Shown piece by piece: positions 9,063-17,203 of a DNA stretch of 64,000 nucleotides. A program made the translations under genes and the position numbers. This DNA comes from Candidatus Opimibacter iunctus (lineage in GTDB: Bacteria; Bacteroidota; Bacteroidia; Chitinophagales; Saprospiraceae). Location: assembly GCA_016716665.1 (NCBI GenBank), contig JADJVH010000009.1:124001-188000 (forward strand), written 5' to 3'. Within the stretch, counting starts at the first letter, position 1. Every line of letters begins with the position of its first letter. The notes below the pieces were generated by a model. The model was not told where the DNA came from, searched no databases, and worked only from the letters and a program-made list of their open reading frames with translations.

Positions 9063-11258
9063 ATGAAAAAAGTATCGATTTATAATTTGTTCTTTCTCCT
9101 CTTACTGATGGCCGTACTTCCGGCCTGTTTCAACGACCTGGATACTGTCCCTTTGGATGATGATTCTGTGACCTCTGCTGCAGTATATGACAACCCTGAA
9201 GCGTATCGTCAGGTGCTTGCCAAACTCTATGCAGGTCTCGCGGTCAGTGGCCAGCAAGGTCCTGCTGGGCAGGCAGATATCTCCGGTATTGACGAAGGTT
9301 TCGGTCAATACATCAGGGGAATGTGGTACCACCAGGAGCTCACTACAGATGAGGCAGTGATTGGTTGGAATGACAAGACTATCAAGGATTTTCATTACCA
9401 GTCATGGGATGCCAATGATGTATTTATCAATGCATTCTATAGCCGTATTTTTTACCAGGTTTCCCTTTGTAATGAGTACCTCAGGGAGACAACTGACGCC
9501 AAGTTAGATGGTAGAGGAGTCACAGGAGACCTGCGCACACAGATCGGTAATTACCGTGCTGAAGCAAGGTACCTGAGGGCTTTGAGCTATTGGCATGCAC
9601 TTGATTTGTTCCGCAATGTTCCTTTCGTTACCGAAAACGACATCGTGGGCGCTTTCTTCCCTCAGCAAATCAGCAAAGATGATCTGTTTGCATACATCGA
9701 AAGCGAATTACTAGCTATCGAGAACCTAATGGTTGCTCCGAAGGCAAATGAATACCCTCGTGCTGACCAGGCTGCAGTCTGGACATTGCTGGCTAAACTA
9801 TATCTCAATGCTGAAGTGTACACAGGTACTGCTCGCTATACAGATTGTGCTAATTATTGTTCTAAAGTTATTGATGCAGGATACTCGCTGGAGGCTGATT
9901 ACCGCCATTTGTTCCTCGCTGACAATGACAACACTACCGAGACCATTTTCGGTGTGGCGTATGACGGCAAAAAGACACAAACTTATGGTGGAACTACATT
10001 CCTCGTGCACGCGCCGGTTGGTGGTTCCATGCTCCCTGCTGATTTCGGCGTTGCCGGTGGCTGGGGTGGCGTACGTACGACTAGTACGTTTGTAGCAAAG
10101 TTCCCTGCTGTTGGCTCTGGCAGTGTTGTTGTAGCTCCTAATCCGGGCAATACAACTTACCCTGTATTATATGTGCCAGGCGGATACCAGGGCTGGGATC
10201 CAACCAAGACATCAACTGTTCTTGCATCAGCTAATGTGGATGGTAAATATGAAGGTTATCTTAATTTCCTTGAAGACAACACTGAATTCAAGTTTACTGA
10301 TGGACCTAGCTGGGATGTCAATTATGGCGATACCGGTGCGGATGGTGTACTGGATGCAGGTGGTGACAATATCAAGGCAGCAACTGCTGGCTTTTACAAG
10401 ATTGATGTAGATCTCAATACCCTGACCTACACCTTGTTGAAGACCACATGGGGCCTGATTGGATCTGCTACACCAGATGGATGGAACTCTGACCAGAACA
10501 TGACCTATGATCCTACCTCCAATTCATGGAGCATCCAGTTGGATCTCACACCGGGTGAAGTGAAGTTCAGGGCAAATGATGACTGGGGTTTAAATTATGG
10601 TGATAACGGAGCTGATGCACTTTTGGAAAAAGATGGTGCAAACATCCAGATTGCCAATGCAGGAAACTATAAAATCACTTTATTCCTCGACAAGCCTGAT
10701 CATACCTATTCTATTGAATTGACCAGTTTTGATCGCAGGGCATTGTTTGTGACAGATGGCCAGACATTGGATATTGATGACATCTCACAATTTTCAAATG
10801 GATATGCCATGTCAAAATGGCGTAATGTAACAAGGACAGGACAGCCTGGATCTGATCTGGACTTTGCGGATACTGACTTCCCGATGTTCAGGTTGGCTGA
10901 CGTGTACCTGATGTATGCTGAGGCTGTGCTGCGCGGAGGTGGAGGAAGTTTAGCAAATGCGCTCAACTATGTCAACCTGGTCAGAGAAAGGGCTTATGGT
11001 GGCGCCTCTGGTGATATAGATCAGAATACACTGGATCTTGATTTCATCCTCGATGAGCGTGCCAGAGAGTTGTATTGGGAAGGTCACCGCCGGACAGACC
11101 TTGTTCGTTTTGGTAAATTTTCAAATACCAGCTATACATGGCAATGGAAGGGTGGTGTGAAAGAAGGAGCATCAGTAAGCAGTAATTTTGATGTATTCCC
11201 TATTCCATCTGCTGACCTGGGCGCTAATCCAAACCTACAGCAAAACGCAGGCTATTAA
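9063..11258 (+). CDS. SusD/RagB-type outer-membrane lipoprotein with two embedded SusE/F-like modules
   Basis: Surface glycan-binding lid of the SusC transporter. Lipobox LPAC (C22) marks an SPII lipoprotein. Residues ~23-350 carry the SusD TPR-like fold (RAEARYLRALSYWHALDLF; AAVWTLLAKLYLNAEVY) and residues ~555-731 the rest (RLADVYLMYAEA; LDFILDERARELYWEGHRRTDLVRFGKF). In between, residues ~355-553 (nt 10125-10721) form two ~95-residue beta modules: PGGYQGWDP...SWDVNYGD and GLIGSATPDGWNSDQNM...DDWGLNYGD. The same pair ends the SusE protein next door. This explains the length of 731 against ~500-550 for usual SusD. It starts 21 bp after susC, so it is in the same operon. Confidence 0.93.
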   Translation: MKKVSIYNLFFLLLLMAVLPACFNDLDTVPLDDDSVTSAAVYDNPEAYRQVLAKLYAGLAVSGQQGPAGQADISGIDEGFGQYIRGMWYHQELTTDEAVIGWNDKTIKDFHYQSWDANDVFINAFYSRIFYQVSLCNEYLRETTDAKLDGRGVTGDLRTQIGNYRAEARYLRALSYWHALDLFRNVPFVTENDIVGAFFPQQISKDDLFAYIESELLAIENLMVAPKANEYPRADQAAVWTLLAKLYLNAEVYTGTARYTDCANYCSKVIDAGYSLEADYRHLFLADNDNTTETIFGVAYDGKKTQTYGGTTFLVHAPVGGSMLPADFGVAGGWGGVRTTSTFVAKFPAVGSGSVVVAPNPGNTTYPVLYVPGGYQGWDPTKTSTVLASANVDGKYEGYLNFLEDNTEFKFTDGPSWDVNYGDTGADGVLDAGGDNIKAATAGFYKIDVDLNTLTYTLLKTTWGLIGSATPDGWNSDQNMTYDPTSNSWSIQLDLTPGEVKFRANDDWGLNYGDNGADALLEKDGANIQIANAGNYKITLFLDKPDHTYSIELTSFDRRALFVTDGQTLDIDDISQFSNGYAMSKWRNVTRTGQPGSDLDFADTDFPMFRLADVYLMYAEAVLRGGGGSLANALNYVNLVRERAYGGASGDIDQNTLDLDFILDERARELYWEGHRRTDLVRFGKFSNTSYTWQWKGGVKEGASVSSNFDVFPIPSADLGANPNLQQNAGY

Positions 11259-11294
11259 TCTGACTCATTTCTGAATCAATAAAAAAACAGCAAC

Positions 11295-12332
11295 ATGAAA
11301 TATATAAAATATATCGCCCTATCTGGATTGGCAGGCATTGCCCTGTGGTCTTGCCAGGACGACAATCTGGGCCCGGTGCTGCATAAGAATGGTGGCCTGG
11401 CCATCACTTCGCCTACCGCAGATCAAACCTGGGAACTCAAGGAAATAAATGCGGATGCCAGCAATACCATTACCTGGAGCCCTGCAGATTATGGCTTTGC
11501 AGCAGGTACAACCTACAAGTTGCAAATGGATCTGGCTGGAAATAACTTTGCAGAACCAGCAGTACTGGCCAACGTCAATGCTGAATCTGCTGATATCAAG
11601 CAAGGGGATCTGAATAATATCCTCCTGGCTAAAGAAGCTGAAGGAGAGACTCCTGTGCAGGTTGACATCCGTGTCATTTCTTCTGTCAATCCTGATGTAG
11701 CTCCGGATACATCTGCAGTTGTAACATTTACGGTCATACCATATTCGTCCAGTGTAGTCATTCCGCAACTCCAGGTACCTGGTAGTTATCAGGGATGGGC
11801 TCCATCAGATAGCACGACAGCTGTGTATTCACCTAAGAGTAATGGTTTGTACGAAGCATTTATCTATTTTAATATAGACGATGCCAAGTATAAATATACT
11901 GTTGGGCCAAGCTGGGATACTAACTATGGCGACGATGGCAATGATGGGTCTTTGAATCAAAACGGTGCTGATATTCCTGCAGGCGCAGCCGGTGTTTACA
12001 AACTTAATGTAGACTTCAATGGCTTGACGCATACTGGCTTGCGTACTGATTGGGGAGTGATTGGTTCTGCTACTGCCAATGGCTGGGATTCAGATCAGAA
12101 CATGACCTTTGATCCTGCTACTAAGAAGTTTACTGCTACACTGGATCTGACCGTTGGTGAAATCAAGTTCAGAGCAAATGATGACTGGGGAGTTAACTTC
12201 GGAGACGATGGCAATAATAAGTCAGTGGAATACAATGGTGCCAATATCGCCATTACTGAAGCCGGCAATTACACCATCGAGCTCGTGATCGTCGGCGTAC
12301 CCAAGTACAAATACACGATCAAGAAAAATTAA
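11295..12332 (+). CDS. SusE-like outer-membrane glycan-binding lipoprotein
   Basis: 345 residues with an SPII lipobox (LWSC, C20). Residues ~36-150 form a SusE N-terminal Ig-like domain (ITSPTADQTWEL...NTITWSPADYG). Residues ~158-345 hold two tandem carbohydrate-binding-like modules (PGSYQGWAP...SWDTNYGDDGNDG and GVIGSATANGWDSDQNM...DDWGVNFGDDGNN), closely similar to the pair inside the preceding SusD. It is the third gene of the susCDE operon, 36 bp after susD, and is followed by a terminator hairpin. It should sit on the cell surface and help capture the glycan. The aromatic/Asp-rich repeats are the likely ligand faces. Confidence 0.9.
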   Translation: MKYIKYIALSGLAGIALWSCQDDNLGPVLHKNGGLAITSPTADQTWELKEINADASNTITWSPADYGFAAGTTYKLQMDLAGNNFAEPAVLANVNAESADIKQGDLNNILLAKEAEGETPVQVDIRVISSVNPDVAPDTSAVVTFTVIPYSSSVVIPQLQVPGSYQGWAPSDSTTAVYSPKSNGLYEAFIYFNIDDAKYKYTVGPSWDTNYGDDGNDGSLNQNGADIPAGAAGVYKLNVDFNGLTHTGLRTDWGVIGSATANGWDSDQNMTFDPATKKFTATLDLTVGEIKFRANDDWGVNFGDDGNNKSVEYNGANIAITEAGNYTIELVIVGVPKYKYTIKKN

Positions 12333-12353
12333 TCATTAAGATTTTTGATTGAT

Positions 12354-12385
12354 AAGGCAGTGATGAAAATCACTGCCTTTTTTTT
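12354..12385 (+). terminator. Rho-independent terminator of susCDE
   Basis: Ten-bp stem AAGGCAGTGA / TCACTGCCTT with the 6-nt loop TGAAAA, running directly into an eight-T run, 22 bp after the susE stop. Confidence 0.93.
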
Positions 12386-12508
12386 GCGTTGAGCTTAGAT
12401 TGCATCTAAGCTCGCGTGCTACGGATCATAAGAAGACTTAGTTATGTAATCATCACCGATGGCAGTTTCCAACTGCAGGGAAGAACAATGAAATTTGATC
12501 ATCAGGTC

Positions 12509-12624
12509 CCCCTTTCAGGCTACCGTTTTTACACAATTGGGATTTGGCAAGCTTGTTCATTTCCGTAGGAAATAACAAACGCCGCTGGATGGAGTTCTCT
12601 CCGCAAGCTGCTTGATTCCAATTG
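12509..12624 (+). repeat. Dispersed ~115-bp repeat, copy A
   Basis: Shares the blocks CCCTTTCAGGCTACCG, GGGATTGGC-like, ATTTCCGTAGGAAATAA (a small hairpin) and CGCCGCTGGATGGAGTTCTC with the copy at 17861-17974, which lies in the opposite orientation. Confidence 0.85.
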
Positions 12625-12816
12625 AGGATTCCTATTGGTATTCATTCTGAGTATTCATTGGTTGGCGAGAATCCATCCAACGGCCGATGGCCGATTATAA
12701 TTGGTTATCCTTCATTGGTTTGCAGAAGAAACCACCTCCCTATTTAAATGTGTATAAACGGTAGCCCTTTCAGGGCGCCCGGGGTCAAACGTTTGCCAGT
12801 TTTATATTGTCATCAA

Positions 12817-13026
12817 TGCCCCATCGGGGCAATAGGTCGGTAGCATTGAGTCAGCAATATCATTCGTGCCCCATCGGGGCACAACACGATTGCCTCCAAA
12901 TCCGCTTCGATTACGTGGATGTCTTTTGCCCGGCAGACATAGTCTTGTCCGAGTTCAGTAGTGCCCCGATGGGGCACGATTGCCTTTCCTTATCTGTTGC
13001 TACCGACCTTTAGCCCCGATGGGGCA
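12817..13026. mobile_element. MITE-like element with GCCCC-GGGGC inverted ends
   Basis: The left end reads TGCCCCATCGGGGC-AA-T-AGGTCGGTAGCA. The right end, read on the minus strand, is TGCCCCATCGGGGC-TA-A-AGGTCGGTAGCA, so the ~29-bp termini are inverted repeats with about two mismatches. Two further inverted GTGCCCC...GGGGCAC hairpins sit inside (12866-12882 and 12961-12977). There is no transposase ORF inside. A solo end lies at 48316-48344. Mobility is inferred from structure only. Confidence 0.55.
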
Positions 13027-13032
13027 TATGAA

Positions 13033-14457
13033 TCAAGGCCGAAAAACACAAATCTTGTCCGCAAATATTCTTGACAGACCATCCTGAAGCGAAGCTATAT
13101 AACATCCAGTTGCTAATCCGGTAGCAGGCAGCCTGACGATACCCGTTTCATCCCCGGATTCAGTAGTATTCAATGTTATCAACCTTCCATCGATCGAATA
13201 CAATTTCAGCGTAAATGGATAGTTGAAGGAATCACTTCCCCGGTGGTCAATGATGATCTCACCATCACTGTAATACAATTTAATCGCCCGACCTTGTTCA
13301 CCAGGTGCATCCTTGGATGACGTGAAGATATAGGGATATGTCATCCAGCCAATCCCCCCATCACCTATCACCTCATTGTCAAAATCAAAGAAGGTCGCAT
13401 TGTCCCAGGAGGATCCGGTCACCCACTGTGTGGAACAGCCCGTACTGACCCACGCTGGCTCCCAGTAGATCACGCCCTTGCCCCCATTGTCAATGACCGT
13501 CTGTGTGAGATCGGTCATCCACTTCTTTTGATTTGCAGGACTAAGGGGTGCATATCCTGTAGCTATATTGAATAGAATATTGTTTGCCGCATCTGCATTT
13601 TGCGTAGTCCAGCCATACGCCGTCTCAAAGATCATCACGTCTTTGCCGGGATAGTTTTGCCGGAGCCTGGAGATGACTTGCCCAACCTGTGGAATCGTTA
13701 CGGGCTGATGCCACTGCCAGTAATACGAGATGCCGATGATATCATAGCCTGTAAAACCATTGATCGCAAATTGCTCAACATACCATTCTACATCACCAGG
13801 ATCAGCGATATGGATAGCAGTCTTGATAGACGCCGAATAATTGACTTTAGTTTCTTCGATAGCATCAAGTGCTGCCTGAAACAGGACCACATTGCGTGTC
13901 CAGTCAAGTGACCATCCCTGGTCATTGGTAGCTTGTGACAACAGGATACCCCTGTTGGTTTCATTGCCTATCTGGATGATATCAGGGAGTAGCCCGTTGT
14001 CCCCAAGGATAGAAAGGGTATGCAGGATATACTGATGGAGTGAATCTTCCAGGGCAGCCTGATTGCTGACTACAGATGCCCAGGCAGCAGGGACCACTTG
14101 ATGTCCGGGATCAGCCCAGGTATCAGAAAGGTGAAAATCAAGCTGGACCTTCATCCCATTGGTTTTGGCGCGCGATATCGAGATCATCACATCATCGAGA
14201 TCACTGTATCTGTGGCCTTGGTTCAACTGATCATACCATGCCGGAGTATGCCATAGTCTTAACCTGACAAGGTTGCAACCATGGTCATGCATGACAGCAT
14301 AAGGATCCCGGGCTACACCATCGACCGTATAGACAGCTCCACATGCTTCCATCTCATTGACGTAGGAGAGATCTGCACCAAAATAGAAATCCTGACCATA
14401 GGTCAACTGCGTGGAAAGGACCAGGATCACCTGGGCGAGGAAGCGTTTATATGACAA
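13033..14457 (-). CDS. GH53 endo-beta-1,4-galactanase with T9SS sorting domain
   Basis: Cleaves beta-1,4-galactan of type I arabinogalactan/pectin, probably outside the cell. A signal peptide (1-22, ending TYGQ) precedes the GH53 barrel: FGADLSYVNEMEACG near the start, acid/base E166 in QIGNETNRG and nucleophile E278 in IFETAYGW. Residues ~395-474 are a beta-sandwich ending in a type-A Por/T9SS secretion signal (LKLYSIDGRLI...ATGCYIASLQDG). It starts 10 bp after the DUF3078 gene on the same strand, so the two are probably co-transcribed, and it faces susCDE. This enzyme gives the best clue to the substrate of the locus. Confidence 0.92.
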   Translation of the reverse strand: MSYKRFLAQVILVLSTQLTYGQDFYFGADLSYVNEMEACGAVYTVDGVARDPYAVMHDHGCNLVRLRLWHTPAWYDQLNQGHRYSDLDDVMISISRAKTNGMKVQLDFHLSDTWADPGHQVVPAAWASVVSNQAALEDSLHQYILHTLSILGDNGLLPDIIQIGNETNRGILLSQATNDQGWSLDWTRNVVLFQAALDAIEETKVNYSASIKTAIHIADPGDVEWYVEQFAINGFTGYDIIGISYYWQWHQPVTIPQVGQVISRLRQNYPGKDVMIFETAYGWTTQNADAANNILFNIATGYAPLSPANQKKWMTDLTQTVIDNGGKGVIYWEPAWVSTGCSTQWVTGSSWDNATFFDFDNEVIGDGGIGWMTYPYIFTSSKDAPGEQGRAIKLYYSDGEIIIDHRGSDSFNYPFTLKLYSIDGRLITLNTTESGDETGIVRLPATGLATGCYIASLQDGLSRIFADKICVFRP

Positions 14458-14467
14458 GGTTGTTTAT

Positions 14468-15412
14468 TTACTTTTTGCCTAGCGCATAGGTCAATCCAAG
14501 TACCCAATAGGTTTGCAGCGGATTGTCTGTGCGCCCTGCGGCCAATGCTTCCTGCTTGTTGCCCCTGAGGCCGAAATCAAGCCCGATGCCAAATCCTTTG
14601 ACAGAAGTGGTCAGTCCATTGATCCATGTCCAGTTGGACAGATTAGAGCCTTGATAACTTACAAATGCGGAAAGATTGGATGACCAGTTGAGTCCTTTCA
14701 CGATCTCCCTTTTATAGTCCGCTACGACTTTGGCACCTACAGAGCTTTGGTAATCAAAGCCACCATCGGAGAACACAAAATTGTAATTCAGGGGATGGAT
14801 GACAACGACCAGGTCTTTGATTGGAGTCCATGTCGCACCCACCCCGATATCCAGGAAGCCCGGGTTGTTGATATTGTGCAACAGGGAAGAGCGATATTCT
14901 GCAAGGGTCGATAGCGCCCAGGTCTTGCTCAGTTTATAGCCATACAGACTGGTCACATTAAACGCGTCCGAGGTTACCTTGAAGTCTTTGCTGTCTGTCG
15001 GATCATCTTCGTCATCAAACTTTTGCCATCCAAGGGCGACATTGAGGTTGTTTCGCCAGAAATATTTCTTCTGATCCAGGTTAGCAAATGCATTTCCTGT
15101 AAAACCGATACTGATCGCATTGGTATTAGGTGACTCTTTAGACAACCAATCACTATACTGGGAGATGTTGAAGCCAATATTACCGCGTGCCCCGATATCC
15201 CAGCGTGGATAGGGAGTGATCTTGTCGGTCAGGTCAGCCACTTCAGTCTTCAGGGCCTCTACCTTTCCGGTCAGGTCAGTGAGTTGGGCTTCGAGTCCTG
15301 TGAGCTCAGCAGCCTTTGCTTCCTTCAAGGCGATCATTTCTTCAGTCGTTTGAGCCCCCAGGGCACCAATAGAAAAGCAGGCAATGGCCAGGTTTAATAT
15401 TCTTTTTCTCAT
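14468..15412 (-). CDS. DUF3078-type outer-membrane beta-barrel protein
   Basis: 314 residues: signal peptide (1-20), a short heptad-rich coiled-coil segment (~27-66, LTGLEAQLTDLTGKVEALKT) and then alternating barrel strands to the C-terminal aromatic end (TYWVLGLTYALGKK). The block YFWRNNLNVALGWQK and later strands match DUF3078, a Bacteroidota outer-membrane family of unknown function. It is the first gene of an operon with the GH53 galactanase, preceded by a near-consensus promoter. Its coil-plus-barrel layout would suit a periplasmic-facing outer-membrane component. Confidence 0.82.
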   Translation of the reverse strand: MRKRILNLAIACFSIGALGAQTTEEMIALKEAKAAELTGLEAQLTDLTGKVEALKTEVADLTDKITPYPRWDIGARGNIGFNISQYSDWLSKESPNTNAISIGFTGNAFANLDQKKYFWRNNLNVALGWQKFDDEDDPTDSKDFKVTSDAFNVTSLYGYKLSKTWALSTLAEYRSSLLHNINNPGFLDIGVGATWTPIKDLVVVIHPLNYNFVFSDGGFDYQSSVGAKVVADYKREIVKGLNWSSNLSAFVSYQGSNLSNWTWINGLTTSVKGFGIGLDFGLRGNKQEALAAGRTDNPLQTYWVLGLTYALGKK

Positions 15413-15444
15413 GATGTGTTAAGGTTTAGAGTTCAGTTATACCG

Positions 15445-15474
15445 ACAAATCTACTCAAAATGCCGTCCTTTCAA
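15445..15474 (-). promoter_or_regulatory. Bacteroidota-type promoter for the DUF3078-GH53 operon
   Basis: On the minus strand TTTG (15474-15471), an 18-nt spacer, then TAGATTTG (15452-15445). This fits the -33 TTTG / -7 TAnnTTTG consensus of Bacteroidota. The start codon lies 33 nt downstream of the -7 box. Confidence 0.75.
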
Positions 15475-15524
15475 AGCCATCTACAACGGCTATTTTGACC
15501 CTTTTTATAAGCACGCACACACAC

Positions 15525-15590
15525 ACCCTTGCTCCTTGCTCCTTGCTCCTTGCTCCTTGCTCCTTGCTCCTTGCTCCTTGCTCCTTGCTC
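15525..15590 (+). repeat. CCTTGCT heptamer tandem array
   Basis: About nine uninterrupted copies of the 7-base unit CCTTGCT. The same type of unit appears at 37798-37880 mixed with CCTTGAT. Confidence 0.9.
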
Positions 15591-15741
15591 CGGTTGCTGA
15601 GCTGCGGTTGGTGAGCTGTAGCATTAGGTTGAGGGACAGCAGGTCGAACCATAGCAAAAGGATGCGGGTAAGCAGGTCGAAGCATGCTCCCAGCCTCTTA
15701 CTGTCTTACTGTCTCGCGCTTATAGCGTAGCTTTAAAGCAG

Positions 15742-16347
15742 ATGACCGAAATGACCGATAAGTTTGAATTCCTGGTTCAAGGCCTACTGAAAGACGAATA
15801 CGGCATTGTCGAAGACTTTGTGTCCCCTCCACTTGTGGCAAGATTACGTAGTAATCTTCTGGCCAGACTGGCAATTGGAAAGATGTCCAAGGCAGGGGTA
15901 GGGCAGCATGCCTCGTTCCATGAAAATCATGAAGTCAGGAGGGACCAGATCAGCTGGATCGATGATGACCAAAGCGACAGCGGTGAAGAAGAGTATTTCC
16001 GTTTGCTCTGGGATTTTTTAGGATATCTCAATGATACATGCTACACCGGACTAAATGCATTTGAAAGTCATTATGCACATTATGGACAAGGCAGTTTTTA
16101 CAGAAGACATCTTGACCAGTTTAAGACCGATTCAGGTAGAAAGTATTCACTGGTCCTTTATCTCAACGACCTCTGGTTGGAGGGAGACGGAGGACAATTA
16201 GTGATCTACCGCAAAGATGACCAGGTATCCATCTCACCCCAGGGAGGCACAATAGTCTTCTTTCAAAGCGATCATAATGAACATGAGGTTCTTCCTGCTG
16301 CAAGGGAGCGGATGAGTATTGCAGGGTGGATGAAACGGCTATGCTAG
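15742..16347 (+). CDS. 2-oxoglutarate/Fe(II)-dependent prolyl-4-hydroxylase-like oxygenase
   Basis: 201 residues, the full size of the bacterial SM-20/P4H-like family. The iron triad is visible: H123 and D125 in RRHLDQF and H181 in NEHEVLP; R190 with S192 in RERMSIAGW would bind 2-oxoglutarate. There is no signal peptide, so it is cytoplasmic. The family hydroxylates prolines or other side chains; the substrate is not evident here. It stands alone on the strand, 126 bp before the SET-domain gene. Confidence 0.87.
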   Translation: MTEMTDKFEFLVQGLLKDEYGIVEDFVSPPLVARLRSNLLARLAIGKMSKAGVGQHASFHENHEVRRDQISWIDDDQSDSGEEEYFRLLWDFLGYLNDTCYTGLNAFESHYAHYGQGSFYRRHLDQFKTDSGRKYSLVLYLNDLWLEGDGGQLVIYRKDDQVSISPQGGTIVFFQSDHNEHEVLPAARERMSIAGWMKRLC

Positions 16348-16474
16348 CGGGGTATATGGGCACAGGTGTTTGAAGGTGCAATGTAAATTTTTTCAATTAC
16401 AATGTAAAGACTGAGTAATTACAATGTTATTTAGATGGTTATCCGCATCTTTAACCCCCTAATTCAATCCACAT

Positions 16475-16888
16475 ATGAAAACACAGCCATACCATAGTGT
16501 CCGTACATCCAAGATTCACGGACGTGGCGTATTTGCCAGAAGGCCCATTCGCAAAGGCATCAGGATCATTGAATACACTGGTCCGATCATTAATGAAAAG
16601 GAGGCCGACAAAATAGGCGTGACCACCGAAAACGGACATAGCCATACCATGCTCTTTCAGATTGACAAGAAGCGCTGCATCAATGGCAATGAGGGAGGTG
16701 ACGCACGCTATCTCAACCATGGCTGTGATCCCAATTGTGAAACTGAACAGGATGGAGATAGAATCTTTATCAAGTCGATCAGGGCGATCAAGAAGGGCGA
16801 AGAGCTGGTCTATGATTATCACCTTCAGGTGCCGGGTAAAATAACCGATAAAGTCAAGAAGGAATATGCATGCTTCTGCCGGAACTGA
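16475..16888 (+). CDS. SET-domain protein lysine methyltransferase
   Basis: 137 residues forming a compact SET domain: SKIHGRGVFARRPIRKG at the start, the pseudoknot motif YLNHGCDPNCE (~79-89) and GEELVYDY (~108-115). The post-SET end reads YACFCRN and then stops (TGA 16886-16888), just where another cysteine of the Cys-x-Cys...Cys zinc site would be expected. The next frame continues MLLPELKKAEKKK, so the natural protein may have lost a few codons through a frameshift or small deletion. The likely substrate is a lysine-rich chromosomal or ribosomal protein. Confidence 0.85.
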   Translation: MKTQPYHSVRTSKIHGRGVFARRPIRKGIRIIEYTGPIINEKEADKIGVTTENGHSHTMLFQIDKKRCINGNEGGDARYLNHGCDPNCETEQDGDRIFIKSIRAIKKGEELVYDYHLQVPGKITDKVKKEYACFCRN

Positions 16889-17199
16889 AGAAGGCTGAAA
16901 AGAAGAAGCTCGCGGAACTGAAGAAGGCTGAAAAGAAAAAGCAACCCGACCCTAAGAAAGTACGAAAAGACAAGCCCACTGCCGAAAAGGTTAAAAAAGC
17001 TAATAAAACCAAAAAGGTCAAAAAAGCTGACAAGGTTGAAAAGATTGTAAAGCCCATTAAGAAGGAAAAGAAAGAAAAGAAGAAGGATAAAGCCAAAAAG
17101 AAAAGCGAATCCCTCTCTTTGATGGTGGACAAGAAGACACCTGCTGCAAAGGATAAAAAGAAGGATAGCAAGAAGAAGGATAAGAAGAAGAAAAAATAA
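16870..17199 (+). CDS. Lysine-rich basic protein or detached tail of the SET protein
   Basis: 109 residues, close to half lysine, with repeated ELKKAEKKK and KKVKKADK blocks; it resembles histone H1-like or DNA-binding tails. It overlaps the end of the SET gene by 19 bp in another frame. Two readings are possible: a separate small nucleoid-type protein and natural substrate of the SET enzyme, or the C-terminal tail of the SET protein cut off by a frameshift near 16884. The duplicated sense of the overlap (CFCRN in one frame, MLLPELKK in the other) suggests loss between short direct repeats, but this is speculative. Low complexity makes homology calls weak. Confidence 0.5.
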   Translation: MLLPELKKAEKKKLAELKKAEKKKQPDPKKVRKDKPTAEKVKKANKTKKVKKADKVEKIVKPIKKEKKEKKKDKAKKKSESLSLMVDKKTPAAKDKKKDSKKKDKKKKK

Positions 17200-17203
17200 A
17201 GCG

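Larger units (their letters stand above)
12386..13032. other. Gene-free stretch of mobile-like repeats
   Basis: About 650 bp without a credible gene between convergent susE and the GH53 gene. It contains a ~115-bp dispersed repeat (12509-12624), a CCCTTTCAGGG/GGGGTCAAAC unit (12765-12790) and a 210-bp element with inverted ends (12817-13026). Confidence 0.75.
15413..15741. other. Gene-free stretch: promoter plus heptamer tract
   Basis: Apart from the minus-strand promoter, this gap holds a CCTTGCT heptamer array (about 15525-15590), a GGTTGCTGAGC...GTCGAAGCATGC composite (15589-15690) and a CTCTTACTGTCTTACTGTC tract (about 15693-15713). No gene. Confidence 0.75.
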
